Of a stretch of 64,000 bases of DNA, positions 34,478-43,545 are shown piece by piece (position 1 is the stretch's first letter; the number at the start of each line of letters is the position of its first letter). The stretch comes from Gammaproteobacteria bacterium (GTDB lineage: Bacteria > Pseudomonadota > Gammaproteobacteria > UBA4575). Under the pieces are notes generated by a model. It was not told the DNA's origin and ran no database searches. It saw only the letters and a list, made by a program, of their open reading frames with translations. Made by a program: the position numbers and the translations under genes. The DNA lies in NCBI GenBank assembly GCA_014075255.1, contig CP046178.1:444001-508000 (forward strand), written 5' to 3'.

Positions 34478-36542
34478 ATATAACTGCCTGATTTTCTACT
34501 TGTCATTAGCTTTATTGCTGGCATCTTTCTGTCTTTCTGCAAAAACTTTAAATTTCACAACTTCAATAAGCATTGATGCTATTGAAGGCAGCGGAATCGA
34601 TCTTCGCGACATCAAAGTTAATTTTGATTCTCTACTTGAGAGTAAATCATCTTATTCGATTCAAATAGGGTCTGCTGTCTTGCCAGAAAATAGAGGTACG
34701 ATTAAAGATATCCATCTAGTGTGCTATGAAGGAGAAATTTCTAAACAAGTAGTTGCGTGTAATGAAGGTGTGTTGTCATTTAAAGATCCACTAGCAAGTG
34801 CTGATAAGGCTAAGGTTCAATTTCTTAAAAACAAAGAAGGCGATGTAAGCTTTACAATTGACAATTTTGATCTAGCAGGTGGGTCAGCGTCCTTACAGGC
34901 AGATATGCAAGATGATGTTTGGCAAGCTAGACTTAAAAGTAACAATATTTCATTTTCAATGTTACAAGAAGTCTTACCAGAGTTTCCGGAACTCTTCTCA
35001 AAGGGTTCAATGAAGAGTGATATTACTTTTTTTGGTAACGGTTCTTCATTGAATACTATCCATGGCGATGCGTATGTAAACAAATTTTCTTTTTCAAATG
35101 AAGAAAGTACGGCAGTAGGTGAGGGTGTAGGTGCCAAGATTGGCTTTAGAAGTAAACGATTTCAAGATATCTGGCAGAGTGAAATTAACGCTACGACATT
35201 TCAAGGTGAGCTCTATTTTGATCCTGTTTTTATAGATGCTAATGCAAACCCTAAAGATTTATATGGAAGAATCAATTGGCAGGTAGGTTCAAGTAAAATT
35301 GAATTAGCGCCGCTGCACTTTGAAGATGCAAATGTCGTGCATCTTGCAATAACTACAATTATTGATATTGAGAAAAAACAAGCAATAACACCTGTTCAAG
35401 CTGACATTCAGTATGCTTTATTCCCAAAAGTTTATGATGAATATATGCAGCCATTTTTGCTTGATAGCAACATGGCAGACTTAACAACAAAAGGCAGGCT
35501 AGCAGGTTCGATATTATTGGATAGTGGCAGAATTGTTGAAACTAACTTGGATTTAAATTATTTAACTTTTGAAGATAATCAAAATAGATTTTCTATTTCA
35601 AAATTGAATGGAAAATTTGGTTGGGGCAAGCGTTATTCTGGAAAAGACTACGAATTTAATTTTGAAACTGCCAGTATTTATAAAATGCAACTTGAGTCTA
35701 GTAAATTCTCATTTTCAAATGATGAGCAAGCTTTAGTATTGCAACAGCCTGTAAGTGTGCCGATTCTAGATGGGGCGGTAAACATTGAAAGCTTCAAGGT
35801 GATGCATCCCGGTAATAAAGATCAGTCTATTTTGATGGATATCAGTGTAACGCCGGTATCGATGTCAAAGATTTCAACCGCTTTTGGTTGGCCTGAGATG
35901 AAGGGTAATCTTTCGGGCTATGCTCCAAATGTAACGTATAAACAAGGCGATGTGGATATTCAAGGAGCATTGCTGATCAGAGGGTTTGGTGGCACAACAA
36001 CGATTCATAATTTAAGTGCTGCAGATCTATTTAGTCTTACTCCAAAATTATCTGCAGATGTTCAACTTAACAATTTAGACTTAATCTCTCTTACCGAAAC
36101 ATTTTCCTTCGGAGAAATTACAGGTCGGTTAGAGGGTTCAATAAATAATATGCAATTTGTAAGTTGGGCGCCGGTACAATTTGATGCATGGTTTGGAACG
36201 CCGGAAACTGATAATTCTCGGCACAGAATTAGTCAAACTGCAGTAGATAATCTTACACAAGTAGGGAATGGTGGCGCCGATATTTTGTCTAAAAGTTTCC
36301 TCAAATTTTTTGATAGCTTTGGATACGATAAATTAGGGTTGGGTTGCTCCTTAAAGAACAATATTTGCAAAATGCATGGTGTAAATAGTTTTACACAAGA
36401 CAATTCACGTGGATTTTATATTGTTAAAGGCCGTGGCGTACCTCGAATTGATATTGTTGGTTTTACCGATGAAGTCTCTTGGCCGGTACTGATCGCGAGA
36501 TTGAAGAGAGTAGTAAGCACCCAGGAAGTTATTGTGAACTAG
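34458..36542 (+). CDS. YdbH-like AsmA-superfamily envelope protein
   Basis: A 694-aa protein with an N-terminal hydrophobic export signal (LIFYLSLALLLASFCLSA) and a long beta-rich remainder, with the YdbH/dicarboxylate-transport-like C-terminal domain (RLEGSINNMQFV, then SRGFYIVKGRGVPRIDIVGF). YdbH belongs to the AsmA-like family proposed to carry phospholipids to the outer membrane. The start may be GTG at 34458 (overlapping moeB) or the TTG at 34500. The DUF1318 gene follows 97 bases later, as in E. coli ydbH-ynbE-ydbL. Confidence 0.8.
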   Translation: MLHVRVKYNCLIFYLSLALLLASFCLSAKTLNFTTSISIDAIEGSGIDLRDIKVNFDSLLESKSSYSIQIGSAVLPENRGTIKDIHLVCYEGEISKQVVACNEGVLSFKDPLASADKAKVQFLKNKEGDVSFTIDNFDLAGGSASLQADMQDDVWQARLKSNNISFSMLQEVLPEFPELFSKGSMKSDITFFGNGSSLNTIHGDAYVNKFSFSNEESTAVGEGVGAKIGFRSKRFQDIWQSEINATTFQGELYFDPVFIDANANPKDLYGRINWQVGSSKIELAPLHFEDANVVHLAITTIIDIEKKQAITPVQADIQYALFPKVYDEYMQPFLLDSNMADLTTKGRLAGSILLDSGRIVETNLDLNYLTFEDNQNRFSISKLNGKFGWGKRYSGKDYEFNFETASIYKMQLESSKFSFSNDEQALVLQQPVSVPILDGAVNIESFKVMHPGNKDQSILMDISVTPVSMSKISTAFGWPEMKGNLSGYAPNVTYKQGDVDIQGALLIRGFGGTTTIHNLSAADLFSLTPKLSADVQLNNLDLISLTETFSFGEITGRLEGSINNMQFVSWAPVQFDAWFGTPETDNSRHRISQTAVDNLTQVGNGGADILSKSFLKFFDSFGYDKLGLGCSLKNNICKMHGVNSFTQDNSRGFYIVKGRGVPRIDIVGFTDEVSWPVLIARLKRVVSTQEVIVN

Positions 36543-36639
36543 TGCAAAATATGTACTATTTGGCTTGGAACTTAGCTATAAGTAGTAAGGTCTTATACAT
36601 GATATACATTTTTGGCACACTTTATAAGGTGGAAAAACA

Positions 36640-37254
36640 ATGAAGCATAAGTCGATCTTAAGCAGTTTTCTATTTGGTTTGGCGCTATCTGCGTGTGTAA
36701 CCATAAATATATATTTTCCAGCAGCTGCAGCAGAAGATGCAGCGCGTGTCATTGTGCGTGATGTATTAAATGAAGAAGAAGTTGAAGTCACTAATGAAGA
36801 TCAAGAAGAAAATAATCAAAGTAACGTAGAGAAATTAGATAATTTTACTTATCTAATAGCAAGTTCAGTTTTAAACATACTTATTTCTCCTGCTCATGCT
36901 GAAGCCAATATTAATATTAATACACCTGCCATTAGTGCACTGCGAGGTAGTCTAAAATCGCGTGCAGGATCTTTAAAGCCTCATTATGTAAGTGGTGCAG
37001 TTGGTTTAACGGGTAATGCAAATGTTCAGATACGAGACCAATCTTTAATACCACTCAAAGAGCGTAATCGGGTTAAGAAATTGGTTGCGGACGAAAATAA
37101 AGAACGTGGTGCGTTATATGCAGAGATTGCACGAGCTAATGATCATCCGGAGTGGGAGGCAGATATTCGATCTACCTTTGCGCGTGTTTGGGTGGAAGAG
37201 GTAGCTGCAGGCACTTGGTATCAAAATGCTGATGGTGCATGGGTGCAAAAATAA
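36640..37254 (+). CDS. DUF1318 (YdbL-like) lipoprotein with extended N-terminus
   Basis: At 204 aa it is about twice the length of E. coli YdbL. The N-terminus has a lipobox (LALSAC) followed by VTINIYFPAAAAEDAA. A second hydrophobic stretch ends in ISPAHA, like a signal peptidase site. After that comes the YdbL-type domain, ending WYQNADGAWVQK. It thus looks like a YnbE-like lipoprotein joined to a YdbL precursor that keeps its own signal. AAGGTGG precedes the ATG. It probably works with the YdbH-like protein. Confidence 0.82.
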   Translation: MKHKSILSSFLFGLALSACVTINIYFPAAAAEDAARVIVRDVLNEEEVEVTNEDQEENNQSNVEKLDNFTYLIASSVLNILISPAHAEANININTPAISALRGSLKSRAGSLKPHYVSGAVGLTGNANVQIRDQSLIPLKERNRVKKLVADENKERGALYAEIARANDHPEWEADIRSTFARVWVEEVAAGTWYQNADGAWVQK

Positions 37255-37470
37255 ATGACTCTGCTATCAAGTTGACAGTATTCATTAGCGATCAAGCATA
37301 GTTTGGTGGCTGTCTTTTTGCGGTTGGATTCCAGTTTTCGGTCTAGGCTACCCTCTGTTTAGCAGAATAATGGATAACCGCTAGTCTATTGCTAGATTAG
37401 CTGTATCTGAGCATAACCGCGTATCTGCTACAATCACTATGGTTAAATTCATAGCGATCTTCATTCAATA

Positions 37471-38859
37471 ATGTGGTCTTTAAAAGAAAAAATTACTGAC
37501 AAAATTTGGGGCGTTGATATCAATACGCTGCCATGGTGGCAAGGCAGTATGCTAAGTATTGTCCGTTTCATTCATATCATGATGGATGATTTTTTAGATG
37601 GACAATTAAATCTTCGTGCCATGAGTTTGGTATTCACCACTATGCTTTCAATAGTGCCGCTTATTGCTGTGAGTTTTTCAGTGATGAAAGCATTTGGTGT
37701 ACATAATCAAATGGAACCCATGTTATTACAGTATTTAGCACCGCTTGGAGGTCAAGGCCAAGAGATTGCGCAGCAAATTATGGGGTTTGTGGATAATACT
37801 AAAGTAGGGCTGCTCAGCGGTGTAGGTTTGGCGTTGTTGTTTGGGATAATTGTCAGGTTAATCAATAAAATTGAAAGCGCCTTTAATTATACCTGGAGAG
37901 TTCAACAGTCAGGATCATTGGCGAGAAGGTTTAGTAACTACCTAAGTGTAATTATGGTGGGCCCTGTTTTGGTGTTTGTAGCAATGGGGGTTACCGGTAC
38001 CGCATTAAATACTTCAATAGCACAAGCAATAATAGCGGTAGAGCCTTTCGGAACGTTGCTTAGCTTGGCAACTAAGCTTGTGCCTTATTTGTTAATTATT
38101 GCAGCGTTTACCTTTACCTATTTGTTTATGCCTAATACTAAGGTTAGGTTCGTACCTGCATTAATGGGTGGAATTGCTGCAGGTGTGTTGTGGCAGACCG
38201 TGGGTTGGGTATTTGCAACGGTAATGTCGGCTTCTATATCTACTAGTTACACTGCGATATATTCAAGCTTTGCATTTTTGTTTGTGTTTATGATCTGGCT
38301 TTGGTGGAGCTGGTTAATATTGTTAGTAGGTTCAAGTGTTGCATTTTATAAACAACATCCTGAATATTTACATATCAACGCGCATGATTTAGCGCTTACT
38401 AATAGACAGAAAGAAGAAGTTGCCCTGCAAATAATGGCAATCATAGGCCAACGATTCTATGCAAATACTACTCCTGTATCGGTTACAACATTAGTGAGTT
38501 CATTGCACTTGCCTCAGCAATCAATAGAACAACAACTTGATCTACTAGTAGAGCATGGTTTATTGGTAAATATAGACCAAGATGAACTAACATACACTCC
38601 TGCTAGACCATTAGAAGAGCTATCCTTAAAAGCTGTTGTGGACACTGTGCGTGAGCCTGGGCCAAGTAGCCATATTAAAAGCACATTGAGTGCTAATTTT
38701 AATGCTGTTGAGTCTGCATTAAAAAATGTAGATGAGAGTTTAGATCAAGTTCTTGGAAGTAAAACAGTTAAAGACATGGTCAACGAACTTAATGCTGGTA
38801 GTGATAAGCTAGAGGGTAGCGCGGTGACATCGATTAGAAACGTAGAGAGAGATAAATAA
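37471..38859 (+). CDS. YihY/BrkB-family membrane protein
   Basis: A 462-aa protein with six membrane helices characteristic of YihY (RAMSLVFTTMLSIVPLIAV, NKIESAFNYTW, YTAIYSSFAFLFVFMIWL) followed by a cytosolic winged-helix-like tail of about 150 residues. The family is often annotated as ribonuclease BN, which is wrong for this fold. The function is uncertain. The next gene starts two bases after its stop. Confidence 0.88.
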   Translation: MWSLKEKITDKIWGVDINTLPWWQGSMLSIVRFIHIMMDDFLDGQLNLRAMSLVFTTMLSIVPLIAVSFSVMKAFGVHNQMEPMLLQYLAPLGGQGQEIAQQIMGFVDNTKVGLLSGVGLALLFGIIVRLINKIESAFNYTWRVQQSGSLARRFSNYLSVIMVGPVLVFVAMGVTGTALNTSIAQAIIAVEPFGTLLSLATKLVPYLLIIAAFTFTYLFMPNTKVRFVPALMGGIAAGVLWQTVGWVFATVMSASISTSYTAIYSSFAFLFVFMIWLWWSWLILLVGSSVAFYKQHPEYLHINAHDLALTNRQKEEVALQIMAIIGQRFYANTTPVSVTTLVSSLHLPQQSIEQQLDLLVEHGLLVNIDQDELTYTPARPLEELSLKAVVDTVREPGPSSHIKSTLSANFNAVESALKNVDESLDQVLGSKTVKDMVNELNAGSDKLEGSAVTSIRNVERDK

Positions 38860-38861
38860 GC

Positions 38862-39224
38862 ATGAGTGAGCCAGCAGTAGAAGAGCTTAAATTGAAGCTA
38901 AGAGAATTTGCACAAGTTCGTGATTGGGAACAGTTTCATAGCCCGAAAAATCTATCCATGGCTTTATCCGTTGAAGCTTCAGAATTACTCGAGCATTTCC
39001 AATGGATGACTGAACAGCAAAGTACAGAGTTGACTCCACAGCGACATGCTGCGGTCGCTTTTGAGATGGCAGATGTATTTATATTTTTATTACGGCTATC
39101 AGATCAACTGAATATTGATTTGATGGATATGGCTAAACGTAAGATGGAAATCAATGAAAAACGATATCCTGTCGAAAAAGTTAAAGGTAGCGCAAAAAAA
39201 TATAATGAATATGATGAAGCATAA
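38862..39224 (+). CDS. MazG-like nucleotide pyrophosphohydrolase
   Basis: At 120 aa it fits the RS21-C6/MazG-like group. The metal-binding pattern is E-x2-E in VEASELLEHFQW and E-x2-D in FEMADVFIFLLRL. It probably hydrolyses non-canonical dNTPs. It is encoded immediately after the YihY-like gene, so translation may be coupled. Confidence 0.88.
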   Translation: MSEPAVEELKLKLREFAQVRDWEQFHSPKNLSMALSVEASELLEHFQWMTEQQSTELTPQRHAAVAFEMADVFIFLLRLSDQLNIDLMDMAKRKMEINEKRYPVEKVKGSAKKYNEYDEA

Positions 39225-39287
39225 GGATATGCTTTTATAAATGACCCTTTCGACCCAATCTAAAATTTTCTATACCTAATTCATACT

Positions 39288-40481
39288 GTGGAAGAACCCA
39301 TTCAATCGCTTTCCATTGGCGAAAGCACTATTACTATATTGGGAACTGCTCATGTTTCTCGTGCCAGTGCAGATAAAGCTCAAGAGCTAATCGCATCTAA
39401 ACAGCACGATGTGATTTGTATTGAGCTCTGCCAAAGCCGTTTTAATGCCATGACCGATCCAAATGCGTTAGCAAAAATGGATTTATTTGATGTTATACGT
39501 AGTGGTAAGGCCAGCATGGTAACAGCAAGTTTAGCATTAGGATCTTATCAGCAGCGGATGGCAGAGCAGCTCGGCATTGAGCCTGGTTTAGAAATGAAAA
39601 CCTCAATTAAGCATGCTAAAGAATTAGATTTGCCGTTAGTGGTAATTGATCGAGAAGTAGGCACTACCCTTAAACGAGTTTATCATAATGTGCCATTCTG
39701 GAAGCGCCTTTACATTATTGCAGGTCTATTCACTAGTGTGGTCTCCCGTGAAACGGTTTCAGAAGAAGAAATTGAAAAGTTAAAAACAGGTGATCTCCTA
39801 GAAACTACCTTTGCACAGTTTTCTGAAGATGCTAATGATTTATTTGTACCATTAATTGATGAACGTGACAGGTATATGTGCGCGAAACTCCTGCAAACGT
39901 TAAAAGAGCACCCTGGCAAGAGTTTATTAGCCGTAGTAGGTGCAGGGCATGTAAAAGGTATGATGAATTATTTGCAGCAAAATTCATCGGATAATACTTA
40001 TAACGCTGAGAATGTTATTGCAAAGTTAGATGTCATTCCAAAGAAGCGCTCTTGGTTTAAATTAATTCCTTGGATAATTGTAGCGTTAGTTATTTTTGGA
40101 TTCTATTTGGGTTTTCAAAAAGGTCCAGATTTGGGCTGGAGTTTAATTTGGCAGTGGGTAGTTATTAATGGCAGCTTGTCTGCATTGGGTGCAGCTATCG
40201 CGGGCGCACATTTAATCACTATAATTACAGCTTTTATTGCTGCACCGATTACTTCTCTAAATCCGACCATTGGGGCCGGTATGGTGACCGCAGCTATGGA
40301 ATTATTTATACGCAAACCAACGGTGAATGACTTTAGTGATCTACGTAAAGATACTTCATCGGCTTGGGGTTGGCGAAAGAATAGAGTAGCCAGAATTTTG
40401 CTAATTTTTGTGTTGAGCTCATTAGGTTCAGCAATAGGAACCTACGTAGCTGGTTTTAGGATCTTTGAGCAATTAACTTAA
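39288..40481 (+). CDS. TraB/GumN-domain membrane protein
   Basis: A 397-aa protein starting at GTG. The soluble N-terminal TraB/PrgY-like domain has ILGTAHVSRAS and AVVGAGHVKGMM. The C-terminus has about four membrane helices (WFKLIPWIIVALVIFGFYL onward). TraB-domain proteins were named for pheromone shutdown and are putative proteases; the bacterial role is unknown. Convergent with the 126-aa gene. Confidence 0.88.
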   Translation: MEEPIQSLSIGESTITILGTAHVSRASADKAQELIASKQHDVICIELCQSRFNAMTDPNALAKMDLFDVIRSGKASMVTASLALGSYQQRMAEQLGIEPGLEMKTSIKHAKELDLPLVVIDREVGTTLKRVYHNVPFWKRLYIIAGLFTSVVSRETVSEEEIEKLKTGDLLETTFAQFSEDANDLFVPLIDERDRYMCAKLLQTLKEHPGKSLLAVVGAGHVKGMMNYLQQNSSDNTYNAENVIAKLDVIPKKRSWFKLIPWIIVALVIFGFYLGFQKGPDLGWSLIWQWVVINGSLSALGAAIAGAHLITIITAFIAAPITSLNPTIGAGMVTAAMELFIRKPTVNDFSDLRKDTSSAWGWRKNRVARILLIFVLSSLGSAIGTYVAGFRIFEQLT

Positions 40482-40509
40482 CGGTAAATCAATCAAACGT
40501 AAGTAGAAG

Positions 40510-40890
40510 TCAATAGTTTTCGTCTAAATGTTGTGACAAGAAAACTTCACTAGATTTGTCGATATAAAGATCTCTTAAACAAGTTTTGTTGGTTTGCAAA
40601 TAAATTGTATCGTGGGTTACAAATTCGTAAGTACCATAAATTTTATCAATCAAACTTAAGACGACGACTTGCTCGTTGTAAGCGGTTTCTTGGTTAAGGT
40701 ATTGGCCAATAATTTCAGTTTCATTAAGACCAACGTCTCGGTTCATCGCTATAACTTGTGCAGCACTCGCTTTCCACATGCAGAATTTTTTCATTTCTGG
40801 ATACTCATCTGCAATAGCTTGATTTGGGATTGCAAGAATAAAGATTAGAGCGAGGAATAACGTTAAATAGAAACTAAAAGCTCTTAACAT
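40510..40890 (-). CDS. exported hypothetical protein, 126 aa
   Basis: A signal peptide (FYLTLFLALIFILAIPNQAIA) precedes a mature part of about 100 residues with two cysteines (FCMWKAS and KTCLRDLY) that could form a disulfide. The family is not recognised. GGGAGTTAACC lies before the ATG. No co-transcribed neighbour. Confidence 0.75.
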   Translation of the reverse strand: MLRAFSFYLTLFLALIFILAIPNQAIADEYPEMKKFCMWKASAAQVIAMNRDVGLNETEIIGQYLNQETAYNEQVVVLSLIDKIYGTYEFVTHDTIYLQTNKTCLRDLYIDKSSEVFLSQHLDENY

Positions 40891-41087
40891 GGTTAACTCC
40901 CTTTAACGGTGTGGTGTTAACATGGTAAGCGGCGAAGAAGTTAAAAAGCTAAGCAATATCTCTCGAAATTATCTAGAGTGTCTGCATTAACGGATATTTG
41001 GGCACCAAATATTATTTTTATAAATGGCATGAAAAATATTGATGTACATTTTAACGACAAGTGGCGAGCACAAGAATACGAATAAGA

Positions 41088-41122
41088 GCTGCATCAGAGA
41101 AGATGCAGCAAAATATTTTTTT
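41088..41122 (+). terminator. hairpin with T-rich tail upstream of the amidotransferase gene
   Basis: GCTGCATC-AGAGAA-GATGCAGC is a perfect 8-bp stem, followed by AAAATATTTTTTT. It lies 54 bases before the GTG start of the next gene, with no long gene upstream on this strand. It could be a leader attenuator or the end of a lost gene; an 18-codon frame (MKNIDVHFNDKWRAQEYE) stops just before it. Confidence 0.45.
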
Positions 41123-41175
41123 ATATGTCTTTAACTAAATGTTCTAGACCTAATTCTAAAATGAGGTAATGCTCT

Positions 41176-41910
41176 GTGATTAAACCAACCCGCATTCTTG
41201 TATTTCAACATATCGCTGCAGAACATCCAGGGATATTTCGAAAGTTTTTACAAGAAGATGGTATTGAATGGCTTCCAATTGAATTAGATGAAGGCGAGTC
41301 TATCCCCAGTTTAGATAAATTTGATGCTTTGTGGGTGATGGGTGGCCCAATGGATGTCTGGGAAGAAAAGGAACACCCTTGGTTAGTCGATGAAAAAGCT
41401 GCCATTCGAGAGGCCGTTGTTGAACGTAAACTTCCTTATTTAGGCTTTTGTCTTGGTCACCAACTGCTAGCGGATGCTTTGGGTGGAAAAGTTGGAATAG
41501 CAGGTACACCTGAAATTGGTGTTCTTGATGTTAAAACTACGGAGCAAGGTTTAGATAGTCCATTTCTACAAAATCTACCTACTGCATTGAGGTGTTTGCA
41601 ATGGCATAGTGCGGAAGTAATGCGTGAACCTGAAAGTGCAAAAGTATTAGCTTCAACAAGTGCGTGCCCCATTCAGGCAATGTCTGTCGGAGCTCATGCT
41701 TTAAGTGTTCAATTTCATATCGAGATTACTCCTGCCACAGTATCAGAATGGGGAGGAATTCCTGCGTATAAGACTGCATTAGAGAAAAGCCTTGGAAATA
41801 ACGCTTTAGAAAATTTAAACACCGAAGCAAATAAGTACATTGATGCTATGAATCAACATTCTCGATTACTATATGAAAACTGGAAACGGGCTACGTTGCC
41901 AAACGTGTAA
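41176..41910 (+). CDS. class I glutamine amidotransferase (GMP synthase-like)
   Basis: A 244-aa stand-alone GATase1 domain. The nucleophile is in LGFCLGHQLLADALGG, and the histidine/glutamate pair in VQFHIEITP. It hydrolyses glutamine or a related gamma-glutamyl substrate; members of this group are often called GMP synthase subunits without evidence. It starts at GTG. Its stop codon is immediately followed by the first 111-bp repeat, so it may be the anchor or the first member of the cassette-like array. Confidence 0.88.
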   Translation: MIKPTRILVFQHIAAEHPGIFRKFLQEDGIEWLPIELDEGESIPSLDKFDALWVMGGPMDVWEEKEHPWLVDEKAAIREAVVERKLPYLGFCLGHQLLADALGGKVGIAGTPEIGVLDVKTTEQGLDSPFLQNLPTALRCLQWHSAEVMREPESAKVLASTSACPIQAMSVGAHALSVQFHIEITPATVSEWGGIPAYKTALEKSLGNNALENLNTEANKYIDAMNQHSRLLYENWKRATLPNV

Positions 41911-42021
41911 ATGTCCGCTATTGGCCGAAAGCGGACATAATTTTGGCAAGTTAAAGGGAAATCAGGTTGGAAACTTCAAAATACAAATCTAAAATGTCTG
42001 CTTACGACCCAAAGCGGACAT
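41911..42021 (+). repeat. 111-bp two-hairpin repeat, copy 1 (full)
   Basis: The left hairpin is ATGTCCGC..GCGGACAT at 41911-41938. The central part has GGTTGGAAACTTC. The right hairpin begins ATGTCTGC and ends GCGGACAT at 41994-42021. It starts on the base after the stop codon of the amidotransferase gene. This copy serves as the reference for the others. Confidence 0.9.
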
Positions 42022-42054
42022 TTATGCATTATTTGAGCACCTAAATTGTAAAGA

Positions 42055-42432
42055 ATGAAAACTCTACTATTTGTACTTTTAATTTGTTCATCATCACTGC
42101 TTCATGCAGGCCAATTTACAGTGGATAAACGATTTAATATTGTTGCTGTAGAGCTTCTGGAACAATTACCAAAACATGCTGCAGATCGTCTATTAGAGGC
42201 AGAGCGAAAGGTATTAGGCTGGAATTTTTCTTTCTATATTGATTACGATAAAACTTGGGTACATATTGCAGAGGTTGAAGTTAGCAGAAATAAAGAAAAT
42301 GCTACTTTGACTGATGTATCTGTAGTAGTTAAAGAAAGGATAGTTGGTCTAATAAAGTCTAAAATAAAAATACATCCCGCTCTAACTGTCGAATGGGAAG
42401 GTAAACTAAAAGAAATGTTGCAAAGTAAATGA
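42055..42432 (+). CDS. array gene 1: exported hypothetical protein, 125 aa
   Basis: A clear signal peptide (MKTLLFVLLICSSSLLHAG) is followed by a mixed alpha/beta domain with WNFSFYIDYDKTWVHIAEVEV. No family recognised. It starts 34 bases after repeat copy 1, and its TGA stop lies inside the first bases of repeat copy 2. Confidence 0.75.
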   Translation: MKTLLFVLLICSSSLLHAGQFTVDKRFNIVAVELLEQLPKHAADRLLEAERKVLGWNFSFYIDYDKTWVHIAEVEVSRNKENATLTDVSVVVKERIVGLIKSKIKIHPALTVEWEGKLKEMLQSK

Positions 42433-42539
42433 CCGCTAATGGCCGAAAGGAGACATAGTTAGGTTGAAATAAGGGGAAGCAAGGTTGGAAACTTCAAAAC
42501 AAACGTTCAAAATGACTGCTTACGACCCAAAGCGGACAT
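42429..42539 (+). repeat. 111-bp two-hairpin repeat, copy 2 (full)
   Basis: It has the same length and order as copy 1, beginning ATGACCGC and ending GCGGACAT. The left hairpin is degenerate on its right arm (GGAGACAT). The centre GGTTGGAAACTTCAAAACAA is nearly identical to copy 7's. The preceding gene's stop codon is built from its second to fourth bases. Confidence 0.9.
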
Positions 42540-42555
42540 TCGTGTTTTCTAAAAT

Positions 42556-43032
42556 ATGACATACATATTAGCCAACGAACGAGATAAGGACGCTGCTTCG
42601 GCGTTTGAAGAATATAAGAAATATCTCACTGCACATAAAGACAAATTCTCAGAATCTGTTTTCAAGTTAGCATCATCAGACTGGTGGTACGATTTTAATA
42701 ATCACAAGTGTCCGCATGACGCTTGGCTTGAAAGAGCGCTTATTAGTGAACCATCAAAGGGTGAGAGAAACGAGAACAGAACTACAGAAGTTATATTAAT
42801 GCTACTTGGTGCGAATCAAGATGGGTACATTGAGTTAAGTTATAAAAACGTAGTTTCAATTAATCTTGATTCACATAATGTAAAGCTGGGACATAAAGAT
42901 TGGCGATATGATGAGTTTAGATATACAAAGTCAGGGTTATTTGTACATGAAATTGAATGGTCTGGTAGCAATGAGACCGCAAATTGGGAAATTGAAGCAG
43001 AAGATATTGAATATAGTTGGCATGATAAATGA
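42556..43032 (+). CDS. array gene 2: hypothetical protein, 158 aa
   Basis: A soluble protein with many aromatic and charged residues (SSDWWYDFNNHKCPHDAWLERALI, written here only as a landmark near residues 45-65). It has no signal peptide. It resembles cassette-borne orphan proteins in having no recognisable domain. It starts 16 bases after repeat copy 2, and its stop is 11 bases before a left-half repeat. Confidence 0.75.
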   Translation: MTYILANERDKDAASAFEEYKKYLTAHKDKFSESVFKLASSDWWYDFNNHKCPHDAWLERALISEPSKGERNENRTTEVILMLLGANQDGYIELSYKNVVSINLDSHNVKLGHKDWRYDEFRYTKSGLFVHEIEWSGSNETANWEIEAEDIEYSWHDK

Positions 43033-43043
43033 AAACTTACATT

Positions 43044-43071
43044 ATGTCCGCTATTGGCCGTAAGTAGACAA
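43044..43071 (+). repeat. left-half repeat (copy 3)
   Basis: ATGTCCGCTATTGGCCG matches the left hairpin, but the right arm has decayed to TAGACAA. The centre and right hairpin are missing. The start codon of array gene 3 overlaps its last base. Confidence 0.8.
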
Positions 43072-43262
43072 TGCAAACAACAGACAAAAACACCAGAAAG
43101 GCTTTGTTTGAGCTTTTAGCTATAGTATTGCTATTTGTTATCGGCTATTTAATAAACGCATATTTATCAGAGGTTATCGGCAAAGCACTTATTGCTGTAG
43201 GAACACTTTATTTAACTTATCTTTGGCTTAGAAGCATTATAAATCCATTTGGTGAGAAATGA
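43071..43262 (+). CDS. array gene 3: small membrane protein, 63 aa
   Basis: Two membrane helices (LLAIVLLFVIGYLINAYL and ALIAVGTLYLTYLWL) with short polar ends. The ATG lies at the end of a left-half repeat and the TGA lies in a right-half repeat, so the gene fills exactly the place of the repeat's centre. No ribosome binding site of usual form is present upstream. Confidence 0.6.
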   Translation: MQTTDKNTRKALFELLAIVLLFVIGYLINAYLSEVIGKALIAVGTLYLTYLWLRSIINPFGEK

Positions 43263-43286
43263 CTGCTTTCGACCCAAAGCGGACAT
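43259..43286 (+). repeat. right-half repeat (copy 4)
   Basis: ATGACTGCTTTCGACCCAAAG followed by CGGACAT corresponds to the right hairpin only. It includes the stop codon of array gene 3. Confidence 0.8.
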
Positions 43287-43302
43287 TCAGCTATTAACAA
43301 TT

Positions 43303-43539
43303 ATGCTGCAAAAAACTATCAATAAATTTAAAACTGGCAATAAAAAAGATAGACATTGGATTTTATTCACAATGCTTATATTTTCTTGGTTGATAGGAAT
43401 GCTAGGTTTAGCAATGGTTAAATATAATTATCTAGAATTGGGGAAATTACTAGCGGTTATTGGAATACTTTCTGGATTTGTATTCATACTTATGGGGTTT
43501 TGGAATATGTTGTTCGGTCCAAATGAGGAACACAATTAG
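43303..43539 (+). CDS. array gene 4: small membrane protein, 78 aa
   Basis: The product begins MLQKTINKFKTGNKKDRHW and has two helices (ILFTMLIFSWLIGMLGLAM and LLAVIGILSGFVFILMGFW). I reject the longer upstream frame from 43249 because it would translate the repeat itself. It starts 17 bases after a right-half repeat. The family is not recognised; it resembles array genes 3 and 6 only in size and topology. Confidence 0.65.
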   Translation: MLQKTINKFKTGNKKDRHWILFTMLIFSWLIGMLGLAMVKYNYLELGKLLAVIGILSGFVFILMGFWNMLFGPNEEHN

Positions 43540-43545
43540 AAGGCA

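Noticed and set aside
43249-43302. Upstream extension of array gene 4
   Set aside because: These codons come from the repeat half itself and the preceding gene's end; the ATG at 43303 follows the pattern of the other array genes.
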